NCBI GenBank assembly: GCA_947446025.1
Contig: CANFEY010000002.1
Span: 88,898 to 152,897, forward strand
Direction of reading: 5' to 3'
From: Bryobacterales bacterium
Lineage (GTDB): Bacteria > Acidobacteriota > Terriglobia > Bryobacterales > Bryobacteraceae
DNA: 64,000 nucleotides
The position numbers and the translations under genes were made by a program. Below, piece after piece: positions 8,676 to 17,674 of this stretch. The notes beneath the pieces are model-generated. The model was not told the origin of the DNA, made no database searches, and saw only the letters and a program-made list of their open reading frames with translations. Each line of letters opens with the position of its first letter. The stretch's first letter is position 1.

Positions 8676-9620
8676 ATGTACTCTCAGGAGATGACTCCCG
8701 GACGTCCTGCTCCTTCTTTTGATCCAGGCTTAACTCAGCAATATTCGGGCGCGTTGCTGCGCGCGATCAACAAAGATGGGACGTTCAACATCCGGCGACC
8801 GCGTGGGTTGCGGAATTTTGGGGGCAGCGTCTACATGCATCTGGTGTCGATGACTTGGCCGAAGTTCCTGGCGCTGGTGGTGGCGGGGTACTTGACGGTG
8901 AATCTAGTGTTCGCTGGAATGTACTTTGCGCTGGGGGCGGTGCGGGCCAGCGTGCCGGAACTGGAGTTGGGCGCGTTCGCCCGGGCGTTTTTCTTCAGCG
9001 TTCACACGCTCACCACCGTTGGCTACGGCGATTTGTATCCCGTGGGACTGGCGGCGAACGTGTTGTCTTCGGTGGAAGCGGCGATGGGGCTGATGGGGTT
9101 CGCGCTGGCTACGGGGCTGTTGTTCGCGCGGTTCTCGCGGCCCACAGCGCGGCTGGCGTTTTCCGAGCGCGCGATTGTCGCTCCGTTCGGCGGTGGGCAC
9201 AGCTTGCAGTTCCGCGTGGCCAACCGGCGGACGAACGTGCTGATGGACGTTCAGACCGACGTGCTGCTGATGACGGTGGAAGCCGACGCGGCGGGCAACC
9301 TCAAGCGGAATTTCGCGGAGCTGAAGCTGGAGCGCAAGGGAGTGTTCTTTCTGGCTCTGACGTGGACTATTGTGCATCCCATTGATGAAGGCAGCCCGCT
9401 GTACGGCAAGTCCGCGGCGGACCTCGAGAAGCTGCAAGCCGAGGTGCTGATTCTGATGCGCAGCTTTGATGATTCGTTCAGCCAGGTGGTGCATTCGCGG
9501 CACTCGTATCGTTGGGATGAAGTGGAATGGTCGGCGAAGTTCATGCCGGCGTTTGAGGTTGCGCCGGAAGGGCACCTGGTGCTGGATGTGGATCGAGTAG
9601 GGCAGACCAGCAAGATCTAG
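8676..9620 (+). CDS. Inward-rectifier-type potassium channel (KirBac-like)
   Basis: About 314 residues from ATG 8676; GTG 8619 (333 aa) and ATG 8691 are alternatives, the latter with AGGAG directly abutting it. The layout is KirBac: an amphipathic slide helix (GTFNIRRPRGLRNFGGSVYM), TM1 (WPKFLALVVAGYLTVNLVF), a pore helix and selectivity filter TLTTVGYGDLYP, TM2 (ANVLSSVEAAMGLMGFALAT), then a cytoplasmic immunoglobulin-like Kir domain with RFSRPTARLAFSERAIVAPF. It passes K+ across the inner membrane. It sits 16 bp upstream of the phosphoglucomutase gene, probably without functional linkage. Confidence 0.92.
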   Translation: MYSQEMTPGRPAPSFDPGLTQQYSGALLRAINKDGTFNIRRPRGLRNFGGSVYMHLVSMTWPKFLALVVAGYLTVNLVFAGMYFALGAVRASVPELELGAFARAFFFSVHTLTTVGYGDLYPVGLAANVLSSVEAAMGLMGFALATGLLFARFSRPTARLAFSERAIVAPFGGGHSLQFRVANRRTNVLMDVQTDVLLMTVEADAAGNLKRNFAELKLERKGVFFLALTWTIVHPIDEGSPLYGKSAADLEKLQAEVLILMRSFDDSFSQVVHSRHSYRWDEVEWSAKFMPAFEVAPEGHLVLDVDRVGQTSKI

Positions 9621-9636
9621 ATACACTCAAAAGACG

Positions 9637-11253
9637 ATGGCAACGATCCCTACTCAGCCTTTCGCCGGACAGAAGCCCGGCACCTCCGGCCTGCGCAAGA
9701 AAACGCGCGAATTCATGCAGCCGGGGTACCTTGAGAATTTCATCCAGTCTGTCTTTGATGCCGTCGATCTCGACGGGCAGACGCTGGTGGTTGGCGGCGA
9801 CGGGCGCTACTTCAATCGGGAGGCGATCCAGACGATTCTGCGATTGGCTGCGGGGAATCGGGTGGGGCGGGTGCTGGTGGCGAAGGATGGGATTTTGTCC
9901 ACGCCGGCCGTATCCTGCGTGATTCGCGAACACGGGGCCGCGGGCGGGTTGGTGCTTTCGGCGAGCCACAATCCCGGCGGGCCGGATGCGGACTTCGGTA
10001 TAAAGTACAACGCCTCCAACGGCGGGCCCGCGCCGGAAGAGATCACCGAGCGCATTTATCGGCGCACGCTGGAGATCGATGAGTACCGCATGGTGGATGG
10101 CTACGTCGATTTGGAGCGGCTCGGGTCTACGCGGATGGGCAAGACCGACGTGGAGGTGATCGATCCGCTAGCAGACTACGTCGCGCTGATGGAGAAGATC
10201 TTCGACTTCGACAGGCTGCGCGACTTTCTGCGTGGGGATTTCCGCATGCGCTTTGACGGCATGAACGGAGTGACGGGGCCGTTTGCAAGGGAGATTTTTG
10301 AGAATTTGCTGGGCGCGCCGGAAGGCTCGGTGATCCGGGCGACGCCGCTCGAAGATTTCGGCGGGGAGCATCCGGACCCTAACCTCACGTACGCCGCGGA
10401 TCTGGTGGCGGAGTTGGCGGGCGCGCATGGTCCGGACTTCGGGGCGGCCTGTGATGGCGACGGTGACCGCAATTTGATCTTAGGGCGCGGCAGTTTTGTC
10501 AGCCCTGGGGATTCGCTGGCGATCATCGCGGACATGGCTCCGAAGTGTATTCCGGCGTATCGCAACGGGCTGGCCGGGATTGCGCGGTCCATGCCGACGA
10601 GCATGGCGGCGGACCGGGTGGCGGCTTCGTTGGGGATTCCTTGTTTTGAAACGCCGACGGGGTGGAAGTTTTTCGGCAGCCTGCTGGACGCTGGACGCAT
10701 CACGATTTGCGGCGAGGAGAGCTTCGGCACCGGCTCTAATCACGTGCGGGAGAAGGACGGCCTGTGGGCGGTGCTGGCGTGGCTTTCGATTTTGGCGCAC
10801 ACCGGGCAGTCGGTGAGTGACGTGATGCAGGATCACTGGCGGCGGTTCGGACGCAGCTACTATCAGCGGCACGACTACGAGAACATTTCTTCTTCCGCGG
10901 CGGACGCCATGATGTCGAGCTTGCGGGGGCGATTGGGTGCGCTGGTGGGGATGGAGATGGCGGGATCGCGCATTCGCGTGGCGGACGATTTTAGCTACAC
11001 AGATCCGGTGAATGGGTCGGTCACGAAGAATCAAGGCACGCGGTTGCTGCTGGAAGACGGCTCGCGCGCAGTGATCCGGTTGTCGGGCACGGGTACAGAA
11101 GGCGCGACGCTGCGGTTGTATTTCGAAGCGTACTCAAAGGACGAGATTGCGCAGAATCCTTCGGAGCGGATTTGCCCGCTGGCCGATGCGGTGGGCGCTC
11201 TGCTGGAGTTGAACGCGCGAGTGGGCCGGGCGGCACCGGACGTCGTCACGTAG
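9637..11253 (+). CDS. pgm: Alpha-D-phosphohexomutase (phosphoglucomutase, glucose-specific type)
   Basis: Interconverts glucose 1-phosphate and glucose 6-phosphate. The 538-residue length and all four active-site loops match the family: phosphoserine loop SASHNPGG at 108-115, metal loop DGDGDRN at 273-279, sugar-specificity loop [17 protein letters not shown] and phosphate-binding loop RLSGTGTEG near the C-terminus. The N-terminus ([14 protein letters not shown]) is also typical. It ends one base before the gluQ ATG, so the two genes are probably co-transcribed. Confidence 0.95.
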   Translation: MATIPTQPFAGQKPGTSGLRKKTREFMQPGYLENFIQSVFDAVDLDGQTLVVGGDGRYFNREAIQTILRLAAGNRVGRVLVAKDGILSTPAVSCVIREHGAAGGLVLSASHNPGGPDADFGIKYNASNGGPAPEEITERIYRRTLEIDEYRMVDGYVDLERLGSTRMGKTDVEVIDPLADYVALMEKIFDFDRLRDFLRGDFRMRFDGMNGVTGPFAREIFENLLGAPEGSVIRATPLEDFGGEHPDPNLTYAADLVAELAGAHGPDFGAACDGDGDRNLILGRGSFVSPGDSLAIIADMAPKCIPAYRNGLAGIARSMPTSMAADRVAASLGIPCFETPTGWKFFGSLLDAGRITICGEESFGTGSNHVREKDGLWAVLAWLSILAHTGQSVSDVMQDHWRRFGRSYYQRHDYENISSSAADAMMSSLRGRLGALVGMEMAGSRIRVADDFSYTDPVNGSVTKNQGTRLLLEDGSRAVIRLSGTGTEGATLRLYFEAYSKDEIAQNPSERICPLADAVGALLELNARVGRAAPDVVT

Positions 11254-11254
11254 T

Positions 11255-12010
11255 ATGTATAGGGGCCGATTCGCACCTTCGCCGACGGGGCCGCTGCACT
11301 TCGGGTCACTGGTGGCGGCGCTGGCCAGTTACCTCGACGCGCGGGCTCACGGCGGCGAATGGCTGGTGCGCATGGAGGACGTGGACAGGCCGCGTGAGAT
11401 GCCGGGGGCTGCGGACGCGATCCTGGCGGATCTGGAGTTCTTTGGGTTTCAGTGGGATGGTCCGGTGATGTACCAGAGCCAACGGACGGACGCATATCGC
11501 GAGGCGCTGGAGCAGCTGAAGGCGGCGGACGCGGTGTATCCGTGCGGGTGTTCGCGGAAGGAAATTGAGGGCGACCAGTATCCGGGCACGTGCTCGCACG
11601 GGTTGCCGCCGGGGAAGGTCGCGCGGGCTTGGCGCGTGCGCGGGGAAGGCGACTTCGTGGTGCTGCGCGCGGATGGATGCTGCGCCTATCAGCTGGCGGT
11701 GGTCGTAGATGATGCTGCGCAATGCATCACCGATGTGGTGCGCGGAGCGGACCTGCTCGATTCCACGCCTCGGCAGAATCATCTGCAGCGCTTGCTGGGG
11801 TATCCCCTGCCTCGCTACCGGCACGTTCCAGTGGTGCTGGCCGCGGATGGGCAGAAGTTGAGTAAGCAGACGGGCGCGGCGGCGCTGGATCGTGGGCGCG
11901 CGGGGTCCCTTCTGTGGGAGGCGCTGGAATTTCGGGAACCTGGCGCGCCGCCGGAGTTGAAGAGCGCACCTTTGGCCGACGTGTGGAGTTGGGCCTTGCG
12001 GCGCTATTGA
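11255..12010 (+). CDS. gluQ: Glutamyl-Q tRNA(Asp) synthetase
   Basis: Attaches glutamate to the queuosine base in the anticodon of tRNA-Asp. The 251-residue length is right for a GluRS paralogue lacking the anticodon-binding domain. It carries [20 protein letters not shown] (class I HIGH-type signature as HFGS), a putative zinc site ([17 protein letters not shown]), [20 protein letters not shown] and the KMSKS-type loop as KLSKQT. ATG 11255 follows the pgm stop by one base. The window also encodes tgt, which installs the queuosine precursor, so both modification steps are represented. Confidence 0.92.
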   Translation: MYRGRFAPSPTGPLHFGSLVAALASYLDARAHGGEWLVRMEDVDRPREMPGAADAILADLEFFGFQWDGPVMYQSQRTDAYREALEQLKAADAVYPCGCSRKEIEGDQYPGTCSHGLPPGKVARAWRVRGEGDFVVLRADGCCAYQLAVVVDDAAQCITDVVRGADLLDSTPRQNHLQRLLGYPLPRYRHVPVVLAADGQKLSKQTGAAALDRGRAGSLLWEALEFREPGAPPELKSAPLADVWSWALRRY

Positions 12011-12159
12011 AGGGCAATCCGCCCCACCGCCTACCTACGCGAACAACTCTGCCGGGTGCGGATGCCCAGGCAGGAAAATTCACCGTGTCGTAATCCTCTA
12101 TTAACCAAAGCGCGGGATCGTGAAGTCTTATTCCCAACCAGTTTTGTTCTGAGGAGACC

Positions 12160-15100
12160 ATGAAGCGAATTCTGGCATTGTTCACGTTAGCGGCTGCGGC
12201 CATGGCGCAGCCTTCCATCACGGCGGTTTTGGATGGAGGCGCTTACACGAGCAACATTGCGCAAGGATCGGTCTTCGTTGTCAAAGGAACACTGCTGAGC
12301 GCGGCGGGCACCGCGCAGGCGACCGCGCCCATCTATCCGACGGCGCTGAATAACGTTAGCATGACGTTGACGGCGGTTACCGGCGGAGCGGTGGTGACGC
12401 CGCTGATGGTCTACACCTTTAACCAGGGCAGCGTGAATCAGTTGGCGGCAGTGCTACCGTCGAACGCCGCAGTGGGGGATTACGACTTGCGCGTGGCAAA
12501 CGGTGCGGCTACTTCAGCGCCGTTCCGCACCAGCGTGGTCGCGAGGAAGCCGGGCATCGTAACCGTCGCGGGCGATGGCGCGGGTCCGGCGCAGGCCACC
12601 CTGGATGGCAAGCAGATTTTGCAACGGACCTCGAACCTGGGCAAGCTCGGGGTCTATGACACGCGCTCGGCGCATCCGGGTGAGCGCGTGGATTTGTGGG
12701 GTACGGGCCTGGGGGCTGACAGAGCTTCGGATACCGGCGGCAGTGCGGGAGATCAGACAGCGGCGGGTGTGATCCGCGTGCTAGTGGACGGGATTGAAGT
12801 GACGCCCACGTACGCGGGCCGTTCGCAGGGCTTCCCCGGCCTGGACCAGGTTGTGTTTACGCTGCCTGCTGCGACGGCGCTGAACTGCGCGGTGACGCTT
12901 CAAGTGCGGGCGGGCGACGTGCTGAGCAACCCGGTTACCATCGCGACCTCCAGCGTGGATTCGTGCACGGCGGGTTCTATCCGCATCAACGAAATTGAAT
13001 CGAATGGCGGAACGCCGGGGGACTGGGTGGAACTTTACAACCCCGGAACGGTGGCGGTGAATCTGGCAGGGTACCTATTTAAGGACAATGACAATACGCG
13101 GACCTTCGCCATCGCGGCGGGAGCCACGATCCCCGGCGGCGGCTACTACGTGGTCGAAGAGGCGCAATTCGGCTTTGGGCTGGGCAGCCCGGATAGCGCG
13201 CGGCTCTATAATCCGGGAGGCGCGCTGATCGATGCGTATAGTTGGACCCCGCACGCCACCACCACCTACGGGCGCTGCCCGAACGCCACGGGCGTGTTCG
13301 TCACAACCAACACGTCCACCAAGGGCGCGGCGAATGACTGCGGAACCGGCGTGAGTGCGGTGAAGATCAACGAAGTGGAATCGAACGGCGGCACTCCGGG
13401 CGATTGGGTGGAACTGTTCAATCCCGGCACCACGCCGGCCAACGTCGGCGGGTTCGTGTTTAAAGACAACGATGATACGCGCACCTATGCGATCCCGCTG
13501 GGCACCAGCATTCCCGCGGGCGGTTACTATCTGCTGGAAGAAGCGGCGTTCGGCTTCGGCTTGGGCGCGGCAGACAGCGCTCGGCTCTACGACACCACCG
13601 GGACCGTGGTCGATTCCTACACCTGGACGGCGCACGCGGAGATCACCTATGGCCGCTGCCCGAACGGCACGGGCGCATTCGGCGCGAGCAGCGCGTCCAC
13701 AAAAGGCGCGGCCAATGCCTGCGGCGCGGCTCTGATCACTACGGTGAAGATCAATGAAGTGGAATCGAACGGCGGCACTCCGGGCGATTGGTTTGAGTTG
13801 ATCAACACCGGCACGACGACGGTGGATATCACCGGTTGGAAGATGATCGATAACGACGATACGCACGTGAAGTATACGCTTCCGGCGGGCAGCACGATCG
13901 CTCCGGGGGGCTACCTGGTGATTGAAGAGGCCGCCTTCGGATTCGGATTGGGTGCGCCGGATAGCGTGCGCCTGTTCGACGCGACGGACACGCTGTACGA
14001 AACCTACACGTGGGCGACGCATGCGACCACGACCTATGGGCGCTGCCCGAATGGCTCGGGCGCGTTCACCACGTCGGGAACTTTCACCAAGGGCACCGCG
14101 AACGATTGCGGGAGCATCGTGAAGATCAACGAGATCGAATCGAACCTGGGCACCCCCGGTGACTGGGTGGAGATCTTCAACCCTGGCACGGCGGCCGCCA
14201 ACATCGCGGGCTTCGTGCTCAAGGACAACAACGACGCCAGCAGCTACGTCTTCCCGGCGGGCACCAGCATCACGGCCAGCGGCTACTTGGTGGTTGAGGA
14301 AGCTGCTTTCGTGTTCGGATTGGGCGCGGCGGACAGCGTGCGTCTCTATGATCCGGCGGGCGCGTTGGTTGACTCCTATACGTGGACGGCCCATGCGGAT
14401 ACCACGTACGGGCGCTGCCCGAACGGGACCGGCGACTTTGCGGTGACCTCGGCGGCGACCAAGGGGGCTACCAATACCTGCACCGGCGATTCTTCCTTCT
14501 CCGCGTGGCCGGGCGCGTCTACGGTCCAGACCGTGGATGCCTTGAACGCGTTCCCCAGCAACTTGAGCGGCTTGTCGCTGCAAGGTACGGTATTGTGGGC
14601 CGCCCGCAACGGGCCTGGTGCGGTGTTCCGCCTGACGTATAACAAAACCAACTGGGTCCCGGATACGGCCAATGACTGGGGCAGCGGGAAACTGCTGCGC
14701 TACGCCGACGGCACGGGAGATCCGGATTCCGAGGGCATCACGGTGATCCCCGCCGGGATCTATGTGGCCACCGAGCGCAACAACGCGGCCAATGCGGTGA
14801 GCCGTAATACCGTGCTGCGCTTCGATGCGGCGGCGGCGGGGGCGACGCTCACCGCGGCCAACGAATGGAACCTCACCAGCGATCTGCCGGTGACCGGTCC
14901 CAACGCTGGCCTGGAGGCCGTAACGTTTGTGCCGGACACGTTCCTGGTCTCGAAGAACTTCTTCGACGAATCGAAGAGCCGGGCCTACAATCCCGCCGAC
15001 TATCCGAATCACGGCACTGGGATTTTCTTCGTGGGTGTGGAGGCGAATGGCACCATTTATGCCTACGCCTTCAACCACACCAACAACACCTTCACCCGCG

Positions 15101-15414
15101 TGGCCACCATTGCCTCAGGCCAGACCACGGTGATGGACCTGCACTTCGATAGCGACCTGGGCGACTTCTGGGCAGTCTGCGACGACACCTGCCAGGGCCG
15201 TTCGGTGGTCTTGCGCATCGACGGCACCGGCAAGTTCGTTCCGGCCCGCCGATTCGAGCGTCCGGCGGCGATGCCGAACATCAACAACGAAGGGTTCACG
15301 ATTGCCCCGGCCAGCCAGTGCTCGGGCGGTACGCGTCCGGTGTTCTGGGCGGATGACAGCAACACCGAAGGTCACGCGATCCGCAGCGGCACGGTGACGT
15401 GCACGGCGTTTTAG
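12160..15414 (+). CDS. Secreted surface protein: TIGR03437-type region, four lamin-tail domains, beta-propeller-like C-terminus
   Basis: A 1,084-residue exported protein. Signal peptide is 1-16 (MKRILALFTLAAAAMA). Residues about 20-270 match the Solibacter-type TIGR03437 region (SITAVLDGGAYTSNIAQGSV; HPGERVDLWGTGLGAD). Four LTD repeats of 125-128 residues begin near 273, 401, 529 and 654, each with KINE(V/I)ESNGGTPGDW, an EEA.FGFGLG core and TYGRCPN. The last 300 residues contain segments such as LEAVTFVPDTFLVSKNFFDE and NINNEGFTIAP, resembling esterase-like phytase propellers. GAGGAGACC precedes ATG 12160. Probably an extracellular binding or hydrolytic protein; the substrate is unknown. Confidence 0.85.
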   Translation: MKRILALFTLAAAAMAQPSITAVLDGGAYTSNIAQGSVFVVKGTLLSAAGTAQATAPIYPTALNNVSMTLTAVTGGAVVTPLMVYTFNQGSVNQLAAVLPSNAAVGDYDLRVANGAATSAPFRTSVVARKPGIVTVAGDGAGPAQATLDGKQILQRTSNLGKLGVYDTRSAHPGERVDLWGTGLGADRASDTGGSAGDQTAAGVIRVLVDGIEVTPTYAGRSQGFPGLDQVVFTLPAATALNCAVTLQVRAGDVLSNPVTIATSSVDSCTAGSIRINEIESNGGTPGDWVELYNPGTVAVNLAGYLFKDNDNTRTFAIAAGATIPGGGYYVVEEAQFGFGLGSPDSARLYNPGGALIDAYSWTPHATTTYGRCPNATGVFVTTNTSTKGAANDCGTGVSAVKINEVESNGGTPGDWVELFNPGTTPANVGGFVFKDNDDTRTYAIPLGTSIPAGGYYLLEEAAFGFGLGAADSARLYDTTGTVVDSYTWTAHAEITYGRCPNGTGAFGASSASTKGAANACGAALITTVKINEVESNGGTPGDWFELINTGTTTVDITGWKMIDNDDTHVKYTLPAGSTIAPGGYLVIEEAAFGFGLGAPDSVRLFDATDTLYETYTWATHATTTYGRCPNGSGAFTTSGTFTKGTANDCGSIVKINEIESNLGTPGDWVEIFNPGTAAANIAGFVLKDNNDASSYVFPAGTSITASGYLVVEEAAFVFGLGAADSVRLYDPAGALVDSYTWTAHADTTYGRCPNGTGDFAVTSAATKGATNTCTGDSSFSAWPGASTVQTVDALNAFPSNLSGLSLQGTVLWAARNGPGAVFRLTYNKTNWVPDTANDWGSGKLLRYADGTGDPDSEGITVIPAGIYVATERNNAANAVSRNTVLRFDAAAAGATLTAANEWNLTSDLPVTGPNAGLEAVTFVPDTFLVSKNFFDESKSRAYNPADYPNHGTGIFFVGVEANGTIYAYAFNHTNNTFTRVATIASGQTTVMDLHFDSDLGDFWAVCDDTCQGRSVVLRIDGTGKFVPARRFERPAAMPNINNEGFTIAPASQCSGGTRPVFWADDSNTEGHAIRSGTVTCTAF
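12979..14490 (+). repeat. Four in-frame tandem LTD-coding repeats (about 381, 384, 375 bp period)
   Basis: Matching codons of successive copies start at 12982, 13363, 13747 and 14122. The copies share long near-identical stretches (for example the codons for NEVESNGGTPGDW and TYGRCPN), so the array arose by internal duplication and is a potential substrate for recombination. Confidence 0.85.
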
Positions 15415-15424
15415 TCTAGCCCTG

Positions 15425-15444
15425 GTCAGGCGAACTCGCCTGAC
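15425..15444. repeat. Perfect hairpin, REP-like
   Basis: GTCAGGCGA/TCGCCTGAC arms (9 bp) with a 2-base spacer, 11 bp after the stop of the LTD protein gene. There is no T-tract. Its core resembles the AGGCGAAACCGCCT palindromes at 28957 and 29005, so it is either an mRNA 3'-end structure or a member of that repeat family. Confidence 0.55.
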
Positions 15445-15457
15445 CCAACCCGGTGCT

Positions 15458-15481
15458 ACCATAGGTGGTACCAGCTATGGT
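15458..15481 (+). promoter_or_regulatory. Palindrome spanning the vapB start codon, candidate operator
   Basis: A 24-bp inverted repeat with one mismatched pair per arm (ACCATAGGTGGT / ACCAGCTATGGT), centred on GGTACC and ending two bases after the vapB ATG (15477). VapB-type RHH antitoxins bind such palindromes to autoregulate; the overlap with the start codon would also couple binding to translation control. The operator role is inference. Confidence 0.5.
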
Positions 15482-15734
15482 AAAGACCACCGTCTACCTC
15501 GAACCCGACACAGCGCTCGACCTCAAACAACTCGCCACCGCCGAAGGCCGCAGCCAGGCGGAGTTGATCCGGGACGCGCTGGGGGACTACACGCGGCGCA
15601 AGAAGCGGCCCGCGATTCCAGGGCTTGGCGAATTCGACAGCGGACAGTCGAACATTTCCGAACAGGCAGAAAATATCTTGAAGAAAGCGTCCCTCGCGGG
15701 AAAATGGCGGAGAGCCCGTGGCGCTGGTCGCTGA
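15477..15734 (+). CDS. CopG/RHH antitoxin (VapB-like)
   Basis: An 85-residue protein starting MVKTTVYLEPDTALDLKQLA, the classic beta strand of a ribbon-helix-helix domain, followed by TAEGRSQAELIRDALGDYTR. The C-terminal half (about 50-85) is the probable toxin-binding tail. An upstream ATG-like start at 15465 gives four extra residues; ATG 15477 is preferred because it starts the RHH strand. It overlaps the PIN gene by 17 bp. Confidence 0.85.
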   Translation: MVKTTVYLEPDTALDLKQLATAEGRSQAELIRDALGDYTRRKKRPAIPGLGEFDSGQSNISEQAENILKKASLAGKWRRARGAGR

Positions 15735-16131
15735 TACCGGGGCCATTTACGCGCTGTTTGACCGGCGCGACAAGCACCACAAAGCCGTCCGCAATGCTGT
15801 GATGGCCGAAGCCGGGGCAATCCTGATTCCGGTTGCGATCCTCGCGGAACTCGACTACCTGCTGCACACGCGACTGGGACAGAAAGCGGAAGAACGCTTC
15901 CTCGACGGTTTACTGCAAGGATCGTTCACGCTGTGCCCATTCACGCTGGAGGATGCGGCGGAATGCAAGCGGATCTTGATCCAATACCGCGAACTGGAAC
16001 TCGGGCTCGCCGACGCAGCGGTGATCGCCACCGCCGAACGGACGGGCGTGTTTCGGATACTGACCGTGGATACACGGGATTTCAGAGCGGTGCGGTCGGC
16101 GAAAGGCACGCCGTTTGAGCTGGTGCCGTAG
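15718..16131 (+). CDS. PIN-domain toxin (VapC-like RNase)
   Basis: A 137-residue PIN domain. The acidic residues expected to hold the catalytic metals are visible: Asp in ALVADTGAIYAL, Glu in AILAELDYLL, Asp in LGLADAAVIATAERTG and Asp in LTVDTRDF. Known VapC toxins cleave tRNA or rRNA. The start is GTG 15718, inside the antitoxin gene, with GGAGA a few bases upstream. All residues look intact, so this is the most likely functional toxin-antitoxin pair in the window besides brnTA. Confidence 0.88.
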   Translation: MALVADTGAIYALFDRRDKHHKAVRNAVMAEAGAILIPVAILAELDYLLHTRLGQKAEERFLDGLLQGSFTLCPFTLEDAAECKRILIQYRELELGLADAAVIATAERTGVFRILTVDTRDFRAVRSAKGTPFELVP

Positions 16132-16295
16132 CCCCCCTCAAAACACTGGAGCTAATGGACTTCCGCCTGCACCCCATCCAGTACTATCCCGCGTTCAGGT
16201 ATAGTGGAAAGGCTTGAGTTGTAACCTTCGGCAGGAGCCTGTGCGCCTCTATCATAGTGTAAATATGTCGCCCTCTGCCGGATTTGGCGGTGGCG

Positions 16296-16865
16296 ATGCT
16301 GGTTGAGTTCGAGCTCATTGAACGGGCTCGGAACGGCGACGCGGGTGCGTTCAACCAGATTGTCCAGGCGTACCGGAAGCGGATTCTGCGTACAATCGCG
16401 CGATTAATCGGGCGACCGGACGATGTGGAAGACGTGGGCCAGGAAGTGTTCCTGCGGTTGTATTACGCGCTGGAGCAGTTGCGGACCCCGGAAGTGTTTG
16501 AGCCGTGGTTGTACCGGCTAACCGTGAACGCGGCCTACGATTACTTGCGCAAGCAGAAGCGGCGCAAAGAGAGCCGGATGTCGGACATGAGTGAGCAGGC
16601 GGTCATCATGGCGGATGCCGAGGCCGGGACCAAGGTCGAGGTGGAAGAGACGCGGCGGTTGAAGATCCGCGAGTTGGTGCAGTCGCTGCTGGGGAAGATT
16701 TCGGAGGAAGACGGGGTCTTGCTGCTGATGAAAGAAGTGGAAGGGCTTTCGCTGAAAGAGTTGGAGAAGGTCTACAAGGTTAGTGAGAATGCTCTGAAAG
16801 TCCGGCTGTTCCGGGCGCGGCAGCGGGTGTTGAAGGCGTTTGCGGACGGGAAAACGGAGGTATAG
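16296..16865 (+). CDS. ECF-type RNA polymerase sigma factor
   Basis: A 189-residue sigma-70-family factor of the extracytoplasmic-function type. Region 2 is seen in AFNQIVQAYRKRILRTIARL and VEDVGQEVFLRLYYALEQLR, with PWLYRLTVNAAYDYLRKQKR. Region 4 is seen in GVLLLMKEVEGLSLKELEKV and SENALKVRLFRARQRVLKAF. TTG 16284 and GTG 16290 are possible starts; ATG 16296 is chosen. It is followed by an anti-sigma-like gene after 1 bp and a third small gene, so this is a self-contained regulatory operon, probably autoregulated (inference). Confidence 0.9.
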   Translation: MLVEFELIERARNGDAGAFNQIVQAYRKRILRTIARLIGRPDDVEDVGQEVFLRLYYALEQLRTPEVFEPWLYRLTVNAAYDYLRKQKRRKESRMSDMSEQAVIMADAEAGTKVEVEETRRLKIRELVQSLLGKISEEDGVLLLMKEVEGLSLKELEKVYKVSENALKVRLFRARQRVLKAFADGKTEV

Positions 16866-16866
16866 A

Positions 16867-17202
16867 ATGGAACGGATGGATCACGACGATAAGTTGGACA
16901 GCCTGTTCGCGGCGTACCGCGACGCGTGTCCCGATCCAGAGTCGAGTCCGAACTTCATGCCGAACTTGTGGGCGAAAATCGAGGCTCGGCGCGTCGACAC
17001 CACTTCGGTCTTCCGGCGGCTCGCGCATGTGTGCATTGCCGCCACGGCGGCGCTACTGTTGTTGACGGCGGTCCTCACTCCAGCAGTGCAGGACGATGAG
17101 GTCCTCTATTCCAGCACCTATGCGGACATCTTGGCAGAAGACCACGCAGATGAAGCATACGTGGAAGCCTTGCCTGCGGATGTGCTGGGTGACCTGCGAT
17201 GA
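16867..17202 (+). CDS. Anti-sigma-factor-like membrane protein
   Basis: A 111-residue protein with a cytoplasmic N-terminal part (DKLDSLFAAYRDACPDPESS, then NFMPNLWAKIEAR), one membrane helix (about residues 61-79, AHVCIAATAALLLLTAVLTP) and an acidic extracytoplasmic tail. This matches acidobacterial anti-sigma-like proteins encoded next to ECF factors. No HxxxCxxC zinc motif is present. GGAGG lies at good spacing inside the end of the sigma gene. The gene ends in an ATGA overlap with the next one. Confidence 0.75.
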   Translation: MERMDHDDKLDSLFAAYRDACPDPESSPNFMPNLWAKIEARRVDTTSVFRRLAHVCIAATAALLLLTAVLTPAVQDDEVLYSSTYADILAEDHADEAYVEALPADVLGDLR

Positions 17203-17633
17203 CGCTGTCGCGCTCCGGTATCGCGCTCTACATGGGATTGGTCTTCGCCAGCGGCGCGGCCCTGGGCGTGTTCGGCAACCGCTACTACACCGCCACCTCG
17301 GCACCCACGCCGCTTAAGGGCCAAGGGCAAGGCAAGCGTCCTAATCCAGAAGAGTTCCGCCAGCGCTACCTGGCCGGCATGCAGAAACAACTGCTGCTGA
17401 CCGATGACCAAGTGAAGAAGCTCGACGCCATCATGGACGAAACACGGGTCATGATGGACGACATGCACAAGCGCCAGCGCCCGGAGCAGACCGAGATCCA
17501 GCGCGGCCAGAACGAGAAAATCCGTGCCGTGTTCGACGCCATTCAGCGGGAGAAGTACGACGACATGCTGAAGCGCTTCGCCGAAAAGGGCAAGGCACTG
17601 AAGAACAAAGGCCGCCAAGGCGTCGGGTTTTAA
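17199..17633 (+). CDS. Periplasmic LTXXQ/Spy-like protein of the sigma operon
   Basis: A 144-residue protein with an N-terminal membrane anchor (SGIALYMGLVFASGAALGVF) and a long charged helical region (RQRYLAGMQKQLLLTDDQVK, then KKLDAIMDETRVMMDDMHKR), similar to CpxP/Spy/zinc-resistance-type proteins whose LTxxQ motif appears here as LTDDQ. Such proteins act as periplasmic chaperones or stress sensors. ATG 17199 overlaps the anti-sigma stop, so the three genes form one translationally coupled unit. The sensor role is inferred from context. Confidence 0.65.
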   Translation: MTLSRSGIALYMGLVFASGAALGVFGNRYYTATSAPTPLKGQGQGKRPNPEEFRQRYLAGMQKQLLLTDDQVKKLDAIMDETRVMMDDMHKRQRPEQTEIQRGQNEKIRAVFDAIQREKYDDMLKRFAEKGKALKNKGRQGVGF

Positions 17634-17674
17634 GAGCAGGAGTCAGAAGGGCTTGGCCCTAAGGGGGACTGGCT

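Noticed and set aside
12979..14490. Large repeats considered as a mobile element
   Set aside because: They are in-frame protein domain repeats inside one gene, with no terminal inverted repeats or transposase.
13075..15078. Long open frame (667 codons) on the minus strand inside the LTD protein gene
   Set aside because: It is antisense to a repeat-rich, GC-rich gene with strong codon bias; the translation is Arg/Val/His-rich with no family features.
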